From Microbacterium flavum (GTDB lineage Bacteria; Actinomycetota; Actinomycetes; Actinomycetales; Microbacteriaceae), in contig NZ_JAFLHG010000014.1 in NCBI RefSeq assembly GCF_018717645.1, positions 1 through 64,000 of the forward strand: a stretch of DNA of 64,000 nucleotides. The letters run 5' to 3'. A program made the position numbers and the translations under genes. Under the pieces are notes generated by a model that saw only the letters and a list, made by a program, of their open reading frames with translations, did no database searches and had not been told where the DNA came from. Positions 18,841-27,193 of the stretch are shown one piece after another (positions within the stretch are counted from its first letter, which is position 1; every line of letters begins with the position of its first letter).

Positions 18841-19728
18841 ATGACGGTGCCCGCGCTCGAACGCGCCCTCGCTTCTCTGGACGTCCGCCCCGGTCAGGCG
18901 ATGCGCGTCACGCTGAGCGCGGACGGCACCCTGCCGCTCGGCAGAGGTGAGGCCTCTCTCGTGTACGTGCGGGCGGGCGAGATCACGGGAGACGCGGTGG
19001 GGCGCACGGGATGCGCGGTGGACGCCGTCTCGGGCGCATCCGAGCCCGCTCTGAGCGGTCGCACCATGCTCGCAGGGGATGCCTTCCTGTCGCTCGGCTG
19101 CGCGCCGATCGTCCTCGTGTCGGAGTCCGGCGCCGAGGTGACGGCCGTGCCGCTGGCGCTCACCCCGACCATCGACACGCGAGCGCTCCCGCCGTTCCTG
19201 TTCGTCAGCGGGTTCATCCGTGCCGAGCCTGCCGCGGCGGAGCTGGCTGCGCAGTTGGGCGCGCCGCGCCCCGGTGCGGAGCAGTCTCGAGCGGGCGACG
19301 AGACCATCTGCCGACTCATGGTGACGACGGTGCTGCTCTCCGCTCTGCGCACATGGGCGTCCCGTGCGCGCACACCGGTCTGGCCTCCGCGGGCCGACGA
19401 CCCGTTCCTGGAACGTGTCGTCGAGGCCATCACCGACGACCCCGGGAACGAGTGGACGCTCGAACGGCTCGCCGCCCTCGGCGTGATGTCGCGCTCGGCA
19501 CTGTCCGCACGATTCCGGCGCGCCTTCGGGAGCTCCCCCGCGTCGTTCGTGACCGAGGTGCGCATGCGGCGCGCCAAGGAGATGCTGGATGCCGGGGTTC
19601 CGGTGTCCGAGACCTCGCGCACTCTCGGCTACGCCTCGGACGAGGGCTTCAGCCGCGCCTTCCGTCGCCACGCCGGAGTCACCCCGTCCTCGTGGCGCGG
19701 GCACGCTCGCCCGACGCTCCCGAGGTAG
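18841..19728 (+). CDS. AraC-family transcriptional regulator (cupin_6 type)
   Basis: 295 residues. The N-terminal AraC-ligand (cupin_6-like) half covers about 1-175 and two helix-turn-helix motifs lie at about 195-290, including TLERLAALGVMSRSALSARF and the closing LGYASDEGFSRAFRR. Proteins of this subgroup commonly control an adjacent exporter or oxidoreductase. Here the only close candidate is the convergent MFS gene, whose stop lies 4 bases from this stop. The ATG at 18841 is the only sensible start, since the frame extends far upstream through antisense sequence. No clear Shine-Dalgarno is visible. Confidence 0.9.
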   Translation: MTVPALERALASLDVRPGQAMRVTLSADGTLPLGRGEASLVYVRAGEITGDAVGRTGCAVDAVSGASEPALSGRTMLAGDAFLSLGCAPIVLVSESGAEVTAVPLALTPTIDTRALPPFLFVSGFIRAEPAAAELAAQLGAPRPGAEQSRAGDETICRLMVTTVLLSALRTWASRARTPVWPPRADDPFLERVVEAITDDPGNEWTLERLAALGVMSRSALSARFRRAFGSSPASFVTEVRMRRAKEMLDAGVPVSETSRTLGYASDEGFSRAFRRHAGVTPSSWRGHARPTLPR

Positions 19729-19732
19729 CGCG

Positions 19733-20926
19733 TCAGGCCGCCGCCGCGCCCCGGGCGCGCAGAGACATGCCGAACAGCGCGGACCCCGTCACGAGCAACG
19801 CGATCCCGATGACGTCCACCGTGACCACGCCGGCCGCATCGACGAGGAATCCGCCCAGCCCCGCCGCGATCATGATGGCGAGCTGGAACCCTGTGACCAC
19901 GAGGCTGCCGCCCGCTTCGAGCCGGTCGGGCATCCGATGACCGACCCACGTGTTCACGACGATGAGCCACGACGAGAAGAAGAAGCCCCACGCCACGATC
20001 GCCGTCGCCACCGCCGGCAGCGTCGATGGCAGGACCACGAAGACGGCGACGGACAGCGCGATCACGAGGGGACCGATGACGGCGAGTCGCCCGAAGGCCC
20101 GGTCGACCACGACGCCCACGACGACGTTGCCCACCAGCCCGCCGACCCCGAAGAGCGCGAGCAGGAGCACGATCGTGCCGCCGTCGACATCGGGCAGGCG
20201 CTCGAGCGACAGGCGCACGTACGTGTAGGCGAGGAAGTGCCCGAACACGACGAGGACATGCCCGAGCATGCCGCCGGCGACTCCCGGGCGACGCAGGGTG
20301 TCGGCCAGGATCCGGAGACTCGACGCCGGCGCCGCGGGAACCGGTGGGAGCACGACGCGCACCGCCACGCTCACGAGCGCCGTGGCGGCGCCGATGACGA
20401 GAAAGGCGAGGCGCCAATCGAGCGCCTCACTGAGCGCCACCCCGATCGGCACCCCCGCCACGGTTGCGAGCGAGACGCCGGCCGAACCGAACATCACCGC
20501 ACGACCGATCCGGTCCGGGCTCGACAGCCGTGCCGCCACCGTGATCGACATCGCCCAGAAGGCGCTGATCGCCGCACCGAGAAGGAAGCGCGCCAGCAGG
20601 ATCGTCACGAGGCCCGGAGCCAGCGCGACGACGAGGTTCGAGGCCGTCGCCGCGACCGCTGCCCAGAACAGCAGCGCGCGCCGGTCGAGGCGGGGCAGCA
20701 GCAGCCCGACGGTCGGCGCGACCAGCAGCCCCGCGAGGGCGGTGGCGGTGACCGTCTGGCCCGCCTGGCCGGGAGTGACGCCGAGCGAGGCGGCCATCTC
20801 GGTGAGGACCCCGTTGGGCAGGAACTCGGCGGTGACGAGCAGGAAGCTCAGCAGCATCACGACGATGAGGCCGCCGTACCTCATCGTCGGCGGCGCGGAG
20901 ACGGGAACGGGCGCGGTGATGCTCAT
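19733..20926 (-). CDS. MFS transporter, DHA1 drug/nucleoside-efflux type
   Basis: 397 residues with about twelve hydrophobic helices, an RLDRR loop 2-3 motif and the exporter-type motif C region VAGVPIGVALSEALDWR. It resembles the AraJ/NepI branch of proton-driven efflux pumps. It is encoded tail-to-tail with the AraC regulator, and a 15-base direct repeat with 21-base period lies 34-69 bases upstream of its ATG, a geometry typical of AraC-family operators. The substrate cannot be read from sequence. Confidence 0.92.
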   Translation of the reverse strand: MSITAPVPVSAPPTMRYGGLIVVMLLSFLLVTAEFLPNGVLTEMAASLGVTPGQAGQTVTATALAGLLVAPTVGLLLPRLDRRALLFWAAVAATASNLVVALAPGLVTILLARFLLGAAISAFWAMSITVAARLSSPDRIGRAVMFGSAGVSLATVAGVPIGVALSEALDWRLAFLVIGAATALVSVAVRVVLPPVPAAPASSLRILADTLRRPGVAGGMLGHVLVVFGHFLAYTYVRLSLERLPDVDGGTIVLLLALFGVGGLVGNVVVGVVVDRAFGRLAVIGPLVIALSVAVFVVLPSTLPAVATAIVAWGFFFSSWLIVVNTWVGHRMPDRLEAGGSLVVTGFQLAIMIAAGLGGFLVDAAGVVTVDVIGIALLVTGSALFGMSLRARGAAAA

Positions 20927-20959
20927 GTGTCCATGCTCGCGGACCGCGCATCACCCGCG

Positions 20960-20995
20960 CCCGACCGATCGTCCCGCGCTCCCGACCGATCGTCC
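20960..20995 (-). promoter_or_regulatory. Direct-repeat operator candidate upstream of the MFS exporter
   Basis: The 15-base word cccgaccgatcgtcc occurs at 20960-20974 and again at 20981-20995, exactly 21 bases apart (two helical turns), with flanking gcg also shared. It lies 34-69 bases upstream of the exporter start. AraC-family dimers bind direct repeats with about this spacing, and an AraC gene is the exporter's neighbour. Binding is an inference. Confidence 0.55.
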
Positions 20996-21035
20996 GCGAG
21001 TGCGGAACCTCCCGGACTCGCCGGCCCTTCGGCGC

Positions 21036-23153
21036 CTACTTCTTCCCGCGCGACTTCTCCGAGACGGGAGCCTCACCCGACGCGCGCAGCGCCGCGTAGT
21101 AGGCGCGCGCCTCCTCCTGACGCTCACGCTCCGCACCCGACGCGATCGGTGCCCGCACGTGCTCGGGCTCGAACCCGTAGGCATCCACCAGGTCCTGCGC
21201 ATGCGGACGGAGCCGCGCGACGAGCCGGTCGATGTAACGCGTGACGGATGCCGCGCGCTGCGTCGAGAGCCGTCCGTTGATGATGTACCAGGCGAGGTGC
21301 TTCTCGATCAGGTGCAGGCCGAACAGGTCGCGCAGCCACGTGAGGACCTGCGCGGTGCCGCGGTCGGCGATCCCCGCGACGCCGTCGCTGAAGGCCTCCC
21401 ACTGCAGGAGCTCGCCGTGCGCCCGCGCGGCCTCGATGAGTTCGGCCTGGTTCGCGTTGAAGATCGCCGCCGCTTCGGCGGGCGACGCCTTCGAGGCGGG
21501 GCGCAGGCGTGCCGCGATGTCCGAGATCATCTGCTCCACCCGGCCCGCGAGGAGCTCGTGCTGCTGCTCGGCGCGCAGGCCCAGTTCGACCGAGCGCGCG
21601 GTCGAGCCGAAGTCGGCGACCGCCTGACCGAGGCGGCGGAGCCCGGCACCGTGGAAGACCTTCCCCGCCGTCTGCTTCGCAGCGTACGAGGCCAGCTTGG
21701 CGGCATCCGCGCCCTTGAACTGCTTCGCGTAGTCGGCGAGCAGGCGCTTGCCGACGAGCTGGAGGAGGATGTTGTTGTCGCCCTCGAACGTGACGTAGAC
21801 GTCGAGATCCTGGTGGAGACCCACCATCCGGTTCTCGGCGAGGAATCCGGACCCGCCGCAGGCCTCGCGCGCCTCCTGGATCGTCGACAGCGCGTTCCAG
21901 GTCGACAGGGGCTTCAGCGCCGCGGCGAGCGTCTCGAGGTCTTCGCGCTCCTCGGGGGTGTCGCTGCGGCCCGAGAAGACGGCGTCGAACTTCCGGAGCA
22001 GCTCGTCGTTGGAGAAGAACTGGGCGTAGTTCTGCGCGAGGAGCGGCAGCAGCCGGCGCTGGTGCTTGCCGTAGTCGAGGATGACCACCTCATCGCTGCC
22101 CGCACCGGAGTCGAACTGGCGGCGCTGGCCCGCATAGGTCAGGGCGATGTAGAGAGCGAGGGCCGTGCCGGTGGTGGCGGCACCGTCGAGCGAGACGCGC
22201 CCCTGTACGAGAGCGCCCAGCATCGTGAAGAACCGACGCCCCGGGCTCGCGATCTCCGAGGAGTACGTCCCGTCGGCGGCGACGTCGCCGTAGCGGTTGA
22301 GCAGGTTGAAGCGCGGGATGCGCACGTGGTCGAAGGCGAGGCGGCCGTTGTCGATGCCGTTCAGACCGCCCTTGACGCCGTCATCCTCGCTCTGGATGCC
22401 GGGGAGCATCGCACCGGACTCGTCGCGGATCGGGACGAAGAAGCAGTGCACCCCGTAGTTCACGCCTCCCGTGATGAGCTGGGCGAAGACCGTGGCCGCA
22501 CGCCCGTGGAGGGCGGCGTTGCCGAGGTAGTCCTTCCAGGCGCCGCGGAACGGGGTGTGGATGACGAACTCCTCCGTCTCCGGGTCGTAGGTCGCGGTGG
22601 TGCCGACCGACGCGACATCCGATCCGTGCCCCGTCTCGGTCATGGCGAACGCGCCGGGGAGATCGAGCTCGATCACGTCGCGCAGCCACGCGTCGTGGTG
22701 CTTCTTCGTGCCGAGCTGGTAGATCGCGGAGCCGAAGAGTCCCCACTGCACCCCGGACTTGATCTGGAGGCTCGGATCGGCCAGGACGAGCTCCATGAAG
22801 CCGGCGAGGTTCGCACCGTTGTTCTCGAGACCGCCGTACTCCTTCGGGAAGGCGCGGCGGGATCCGTCGTTCTCGACGAGCAGACGCAGTTGACCGAGAA
22901 CGCGCTCGCGGTGCTCGGGCATCGGCTGCCCGTCGATGCGCCAGAACGCGGGGTCCTTGATCATCTCGCGGGCCTGGCGGCGGGTGTCGCCCCACGTGCC
23001 GAGCAGAAGATCGGTGACCGCGGGGATGTCGATGCGCGCCTCGTGCGCCTCCTCTGCCGTGTGCGCCAGCGTGGGCGCACCGCCGACGGGGGTGCGCTTG
23101 TTGGTCGCGGGCTTGCGAGGGTGGATGTTCTCACGGACGGCGGCGTCGGTCAT
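21036..23153 (-). CDS. Acyl-CoA oxidase/dehydrogenase family flavoprotein (ACOX-like)
   Basis: 705 residues, close to peroxisomal-type acyl-CoA oxidases rather than 380-residue dehydrogenases. The FAD/substrate motif MTETGHGSDV, the EACGGSGF segment and TFEGDNNILLQ are typical of the ACOX group, and an all-helical C-terminal ACOX domain follows (about 500-690). It catalyses alpha,beta-dehydrogenation of fatty acyl-CoA; the electron acceptor (oxygen or ETF) cannot be decided. It is divergent from an APC permease with a palindromic operator in the shared 254-base region, one arm of which overlaps a plausible -35 element for this gene. Confidence 0.92.
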   Translation of the reverse strand: MTDAAVRENIHPRKPATNKRTPVGGAPTLAHTAEEAHEARIDIPAVTDLLLGTWGDTRRQAREMIKDPAFWRIDGQPMPEHRERVLGQLRLLVENDGSRRAFPKEYGGLENNGANLAGFMELVLADPSLQIKSGVQWGLFGSAIYQLGTKKHHDAWLRDVIELDLPGAFAMTETGHGSDVASVGTTATYDPETEEFVIHTPFRGAWKDYLGNAALHGRAATVFAQLITGGVNYGVHCFFVPIRDESGAMLPGIQSEDDGVKGGLNGIDNGRLAFDHVRIPRFNLLNRYGDVAADGTYSSEIASPGRRFFTMLGALVQGRVSLDGAATTGTALALYIALTYAGQRRQFDSGAGSDEVVILDYGKHQRRLLPLLAQNYAQFFSNDELLRKFDAVFSGRSDTPEEREDLETLAAALKPLSTWNALSTIQEAREACGGSGFLAENRMVGLHQDLDVYVTFEGDNNILLQLVGKRLLADYAKQFKGADAAKLASYAAKQTAGKVFHGAGLRRLGQAVADFGSTARSVELGLRAEQQHELLAGRVEQMISDIAARLRPASKASPAEAAAIFNANQAELIEAARAHGELLQWEAFSDGVAGIADRGTAQVLTWLRDLFGLHLIEKHLAWYIINGRLSTQRAASVTRYIDRLVARLRPHAQDLVDAYGFEPEHVRAPIASGAERERQEEARAYYAALRASGEAPVSEKSRGKK

Positions 23154-23300
23154 CGGGGTACCTCTCGTGGGGGCGGGCAGAGGAGATCACTGTCGACGGT
23201 AGGAGCGCGACAACGCCTGCACAAAGACGTTGCAGGATGCCGACAACCCGCCCACGGGAACGCGCAGACGACCTGTGTGTGATACCCAAAACCATCAAAC

Positions 23301-23317
23301 CTGACACTGAGTGTCAG
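23301..23317. promoter_or_regulatory. Palindromic operator, TetR-type dimensions
   Basis: Perfect inverted repeat CTGACAC-tga-GTGTCAG between the divergent acyl-CoA oxidase and permease genes. On the minus strand one arm provides GTGTCA, 17 bases upstream of TATCAC, a possible promoter of the oxidase gene. On the plus strand the palindrome ends 13 bases before the permease -35. A TetR-like repressor of fatty-acid genes is the natural candidate, but no such regulator is encoded nearby. Confidence 0.65.
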
Positions 23318-23330
23318 TCGCGCTGTCGGC

Positions 23331-23360
23331 TTGTCCTGGGGTCGGGCACGCCACCATACT
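23331..23360 (+). promoter_or_regulatory. Sigma-70-type promoter of the APC permease
   Basis: TTGTCC (23331-23336), 18-base spacer, CATACT (23355-23360). Transcription would start near 23367, about 41 bases before the permease ATG, which has a GGAGG ribosome site. The region before it is unusually A/T-rich for this genome. The rest of the 23154-23407 gap holds a dyad cctgca/tgcagg (23216-23236) inside the oxidase leader. Confidence 0.5.
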
Positions 23361-23407
23361 TGCCCCACCTCGGATCCGCCGCCGCTCCCACTCTCACGGA
23401 GGTCGCC

Positions 23408-24883
23408 ATGGCATCGCTCGGACGGCAGCTCGCGCGCCGCAAGCCGATCGTCTTCCAGCGGCGGCATCACGACGGGCAGGAGCTCGCCCGCAACCTCGGC
23501 ACGTTCCAGCTCATGATGTTCGGCGTCGGCGCGACGATCGGCACGGGCATCTTCTTCGTGCTGAGCGAGGCGATCCCGCTCGCCGGCCCCGCCGTCATCC
23601 TGTCCTTCCTCCTGGCGGCGGTCGCGGCAGGCCTCTCCGCGCTCTGCTACGCCGAGCTCGCCTCTTCGATCCCGGTGAGCGGATCGAGCTACTCGTTCAG
23701 CTATCACGCGCTCGGCGAGGGCGCCGCGGTGCTCGTCGGCGGATGCGTGCTGCTCGAGTACGGCGTGGCCGTCTCGGCGGTCGCGGTGGGCTGGAGCGGC
23801 TACTTCAACGAGCTGCTGGACCACCTGTTCGGCTGGCAGCTGCCGGCCGCGCTGTCGCGCTCCTTCGTCCCCGGCGACGACGGGGTGGCGACGGGCGGCA
23901 TCCTGAACCTTCCCGCGATCGTGCTCGTCATCCTGTGCATGCTGCTCCTCATCCGCGGCGCCTCCGAGTCCGCCACGGTCAACGCGATCATGGTGATGGT
24001 CAAGCTCGGCGTGCTGACCCTCTTCATCGTGATCGGGTTCTCCGCGTTCAACGCCGACCACTTCGACAACTTCTTCGGGCAGGCGGCGGGCATCAGCGGG
24101 GCGGCCGGCGTGATCTTCTTCTCCTTCATCGGATTGGATGCCGTCGCGACCGCCAGCGAGGAGGTGCGCAATCCCCAGAAGGCGATCCCCCGGGCGATCC
24201 TCGGCGCCCTCCTCATCGTCACGGTCTTCTATGTGCTCGTCTGCATCGCGGGGCTCGCGGCGCAGCCCGTGGAGTGGTTCGGCACGCCCGAGGCCGGCGA
24301 GGCGGGGCTCGCCAAGATCATGGAGCTCGTCACGGGGATGCCGATCTGGGCGACGATCCTGTCGGCGGGAGCCGTCATCTCAGTGTTCTCGGTCACGCTC
24401 GTGACGCTCTACGGGCAGACCCGGATCCTCTTCTCGATCTCGCGCGACGGGATGGTGTCGAAGCGGTTCCTGCAGGTGAGCCCGAAGTACGGCACCCCGG
24501 TCTTCAACACGATCGTCGTGTCGCTGCTCGTGGCGCTGGTCGCCGGGTTCGTCCCGTCGGACTACCTGTGGGACAGCGTCTCGTTCGGCACCCTCGTCGC
24601 CTTCAGCGTCGTCGCCATCTCGCTGATGGTGCTGCGGCGGCGCAATCCCGAGCTCGAACGCCCCTTCCGGGTTCCGCTGTACCCGGTCGTCCCGATCCTG
24701 ACCGTCGTCGTGTGCGTTTACGTCCTCACGAGCCTGCGCCCGATCACATGGATCATCTGCGTGAGCTGGCTCGCTGTGGTGTTCGTGTTCTACCTGTTCT
24801 ACGGGCGGCGCCACGCGACCCTGGGCGACTACACCTCGGACGAGCAGATCGCCGAGCCCATCCACCCCGAGGACGAGCGATGA
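23408..24883 (+). CDS. APC-superfamily amino-acid permease (CAT-like)
   Basis: 491 residues and about 12-14 hydrophobic helices. The first helix carries GVGATIGTGIFF, the amino-acid carboxylate-binding GxG motif of APC transporters, and FSFIGLDAVATASEEVRNP is the cationic-amino-acid-transporter signature, so arginine, lysine or a related cationic compound is the likely substrate. The start is the ATG after CACGGAGGTCGCC; the frame's earlier Met at 23237 lies in promoter sequence. The 3' end overlaps the UspA gene by ATGA, so the two are one unit. Confidence 0.92.
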   Translation: MASLGRQLARRKPIVFQRRHHDGQELARNLGTFQLMMFGVGATIGTGIFFVLSEAIPLAGPAVILSFLLAAVAAGLSALCYAELASSIPVSGSSYSFSYHALGEGAAVLVGGCVLLEYGVAVSAVAVGWSGYFNELLDHLFGWQLPAALSRSFVPGDDGVATGGILNLPAIVLVILCMLLLIRGASESATVNAIMVMVKLGVLTLFIVIGFSAFNADHFDNFFGQAAGISGAAGVIFFSFIGLDAVATASEEVRNPQKAIPRAILGALLIVTVFYVLVCIAGLAAQPVEWFGTPEAGEAGLAKIMELVTGMPIWATILSAGAVISVFSVTLVTLYGQTRILFSISRDGMVSKRFLQVSPKYGTPVFNTIVVSLLVALVAGFVPSDYLWDSVSFGTLVAFSVVAISLMVLRRRNPELERPFRVPLYPVVPILTVVVCVYVLTSLRPITWIICVSWLAVVFVFYLFYGRRHATLGDYTSDEQIAEPIHPEDER

Positions 24884-25779
24884 GCTACCTCGTCGGCTAC
24901 GGCCCCCGCAACGACGACCGCAGCGCGATCGAACTGGCCCTGCAGCTCGCTCGCTCCCGGCCCGAGCCGGTCATCGCGGTCTCGGTCGTGCCACGCGGGT
25001 GGGGCACCCCGGCGGCGGCGGGCACCGACCGCGAGTACGAGCAGTGGTCGGCCCTGGAGGGGCGCCAGAGCGCCGAACTCGCCCGCGCGGACTTCGCCGC
25101 GCATCCCGATATCGCTTCCGACGTGCCGACGGAGGCCGTGTGGGTCGCGGGGCGGTCGGTGCCCGCGACGCTCATGGAGCAGGCGGCGGAACGGGATGCC
25201 TGGATCATCGTCGTCGGCTCGGCGGAGGAGGCCGAACCCGGCCGCGTGCGCCTGACCTCGAAGACCGACCGGCTCGTGCACTCCTCGACGCTGCCGATCG
25301 CGATCGCGCCCCGTTCGTACCGCACGACCAGCGGGGTCGAGCGAGTGACGGTCGGGTTCCGCGATGACGACGCCGGATGGTCGCTCCTCGAACGGGTGGC
25401 CGAGCTCAGCCGCACCGAGGGCGCCCGGCTGCGCGTCGTCACCTTCCTCGTGGCCCCCGCGCGCACGCCCGTGACCAGCGATGTCCCGCACGCCGAGACG
25501 CAGGTGATCGACCTCTGGCGGACGCAGGCGGAGGCGGCCCAGGAAGAGGCGCGCGCACACCTCGCATCCCTCGGCCTGGACGATGTCGACGTCGCCCTGG
25601 CATCGGGGCCCGACTGGCCGGCGGCGATCGCCTCGGTGGGGTGGGAGGAGGGCGACATCCTCGTCGTCGGCTCGTCCTCGACGCACCGGCTGGCGCAGGT
25701 GTTCCTCGGGTCGAGCGCCGCGAAGATCGTGCGCAACTCCCCCGTCCCGGTCGTCGTCGTCCCCGGGGCCGGCACCTAG
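24880..25779 (+). CDS. Tandem universal stress protein (UspA) domains
   Basis: 299 residues containing two Usp domains (about 1-145 and 150-297). The second ends with the ATP-binding pattern VVGSSSTHRLAQVFLGSSA. The first has a degenerate version (VVGSAEEAEPGRVRLTSKT). Coupling by a 4-base overlap to an amino-acid permease is a recurrent arrangement in which the Usp protein may regulate or stabilise the transporter. Nucleotide binding is a family-based inference. Confidence 0.9.
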   Translation: MSYLVGYGPRNDDRSAIELALQLARSRPEPVIAVSVVPRGWGTPAAAGTDREYEQWSALEGRQSAELARADFAAHPDIASDVPTEAVWVAGRSVPATLMEQAAERDAWIIVVGSAEEAEPGRVRLTSKTDRLVHSSTLPIAIAPRSYRTTSGVERVTVGFRDDDAGWSLLERVAELSRTEGARLRVVTFLVAPARTPVTSDVPHAETQVIDLWRTQAEAAQEEARAHLASLGLDDVDVALASGPDWPAAIASVGWEEGDILVVGSSSTHRLAQVFLGSSAAKIVRNSPVPVVVVPGAGT

Positions 25780-25812
25780 GCGGCGCGGCGCGACGCGGCG
25801 CGCGCGCGAGGA

Positions 25813-25835
25813 GCTCCGTGACCGCCCTGCGGAGC
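25813..25835. terminator. Possible terminator hairpin between convergent UspA and DDAH genes
   Basis: Inverted repeat gctccg / cggagc with an 11-base loop in the 57-base gap between two convergent genes. There is no U-tract and the stem is only 6 pairs, so support is modest. Confidence 0.35.
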
Positions 25836-25836
25836 G

Positions 25837-26598
25837 TCAGTCGCGCAGGCGCACGGAAAGGCAGGTGACGCAGCCCTCCTGCTTCTCGAACTCGGTGATC
25901 GGCGTCGTGAGGACCTCGAGGCCGCGCGCGCGGAACAGGTCGGCCGTCTCGGGGGCATCCGATGACATCAGCACCGTGCGCTCGTCGAGGACGACGACCG
26001 CCGTGCCGTGCTCCTCGGGCACCGCGAGGAACGTCGGGAAGGCGGCGGGGTCGTCCACGGCATCCGGGTAGCCGATCACCGTGCCGTCGGGAAGGGCCGT
26101 GACGCTGCTCTTGAGATGCAGGCGGCGGGTGACGGGCACAGCCACGACCTCCCATCCGCGCGGCGCGAGGAGGCCCTGCAGCTGCGCGATCGCCGCCGCG
26201 TTCGTCCGGAGCGTCTGCCCGACGTACACGGTGCGCCCGATCTTGAGCACGTCCCCGCCATCCAGCGTGCCGGGCTCCTCGATCGCGACGGCGGGGATGC
26301 CCGCGGCCTCGATCGCGGCGCGCGCCGTCGCGGTCTCGCCGCGCCGCGACGGCGCGCCGGAGCGGGCGATCACCGCGAGGTCGCCGAAGACGATGGCGGC
26401 ATCCTCGATGAAGACACCGTCGGCGTGCTCGTCCGCGGGGTCGACCTCGAGGACGTCCCACCCCCGAGCGCGGAAGGCGTCGACGTACTGATCCCACTGC
26501 GCGAGCGCGAGGTCGGGGTCGACCTGCGCGCGCTCGAGGTGGGTCAGCTCGCCCTCGGCGAGGCGCGGCGACGGACGACGGACGAGAAGGCGAGGCAT
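25837..26598 (-). CDS. Dimethylarginine dimethylaminohydrolase-like (amidinotransferase fold)
   Basis: 253 residues, matching bacterial DDAH length. Landmarks: FIEDAA with acidic residues 65-66, EPGTLDGGDVL, catalytic His161 in RRLHLKSS and the catalytic Cys246 in the C-terminal CVTCLSVR motif. It hydrolyses methylated arginine to citrulline plus dimethylamine, or a related guanidino compound. Divergent from a GNAT gene. An alternative is another guanidine-modifying hydrolase of the same fold, but the CLS ending favours DDAH. Confidence 0.9.
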   Translation of the reverse strand: MPRLLVRRPSPRLAEGELTHLERAQVDPDLALAQWDQYVDAFRARGWDVLEVDPADEHADGVFIEDAAIVFGDLAVIARSGAPSRRGETATARAAIEAAGIPAVAIEEPGTLDGGDVLKIGRTVYVGQTLRTNAAAIAQLQGLLAPRGWEVVAVPVTRRLHLKSSVTALPDGTVIGYPDAVDDPAAFPTFLAVPEEHGTAVVVLDERTVLMSSDAPETADLFRARGLEVLTTPITEFEKQEGCVTCLSVRLRD

Positions 26599-26600
26599 GC

Positions 26601-26641
26601 CCGACAGCCTAGGACCCGGCCCGCGTGCGGGCCCGTGTCGG
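26601..26641. repeat. Nested inverted repeat between divergent DDAH and GNAT genes
   Basis: Inner dyad ggcccgc-gt-gcgggcc (26618-26633) lies inside an outer pair ccgaca (26601-26606) / tgtcgg (26636-26641). It occupies nearly the whole 65-base divergent region and could be an operator or a leader hairpin for the GNAT mRNA. Confidence 0.4.
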
Positions 26642-26663
26642 AGGCCCGCGCGACGATGAGGAG

Positions 26664-27167
26664 ATGAACCCGCCGACCGGCTGTGTGACCCTGCACACGT
26701 GGGGCGCTGCCGATCGGCCCCTGCTCGACGCCTTCAACACCGCCGAGATGACGGCGCACCTCGGCGGCCCGGAGACCGCGGCGCAGCTCGAGGATCGTCA
26801 GGCGCGCTATCTGCGGCTGCAGGATGCCGGGGACGCACGCATGTTCCGTATCGACGTCGGCGACCAGTCCGCGGGCGGGATCGGCTATTGGGCGGTCGAC
26901 CACCACGGACGCGCCGCCTTCGAAGCAGGGTGGAGCGTCCTGCCCGCGTTCCAGGGTCGCGGCGTCGCGACGGCCGCGCTTCGCCACGTGATCGCGCGGA
27001 TACGCGCCGAGGGGCGCCGCGATCTCCTCGTCGCCCATCCCGGGGCGGACAATCCGGCATCCGCTGCCGTCTGCCGGCACACCGGCTTCGTCGAGACCGG
27101 CTCCGGATCCGAACCGTGGCGCGGGGGCACACTGCACTTCCGCGTGTGGGAGCTCGACCTCGCCTGA
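26664..27167 (+). CDS. GNAT-family N-acetyltransferase (RimJ/RimL-like)
   Basis: 167 residues. The acetyl-CoA motif A is clear: WSVLPAFQGRGVATAALRHV. NPASAAVCRHTGF is the usual motif B region. The N-terminal part and the HHGRAAFEAGW stretch resemble the Acetyltransf_3 subgroup that modifies small molecules or protein N-termini. The ATG at 26664 is preceded by gatgaggag, a good ribosome site; the Met at 26625 lies within the inverted repeat and is not used. The substrate is unknown. Confidence 0.88.
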   Translation: MNPPTGCVTLHTWGAADRPLLDAFNTAEMTAHLGGPETAAQLEDRQARYLRLQDAGDARMFRIDVGDQSAGGIGYWAVDHHGRAAFEAGWSVLPAFQGRGVATAALRHVIARIRAEGRRDLLVAHPGADNPASAAVCRHTGFVETGSGSEPWRGGTLHFRVWELDLA

Positions 27168-27193
27168 TCGCGTCTCCGGCGGTGCGGGGGCGG

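Noticed and set aside
15766-19728. 1320-codon open frame on the plus strand
   Set aside because: Most is antisense to the UvrA-like and tag genes with shadow composition; only the last 296 codons (from 18841) are the AraC gene.
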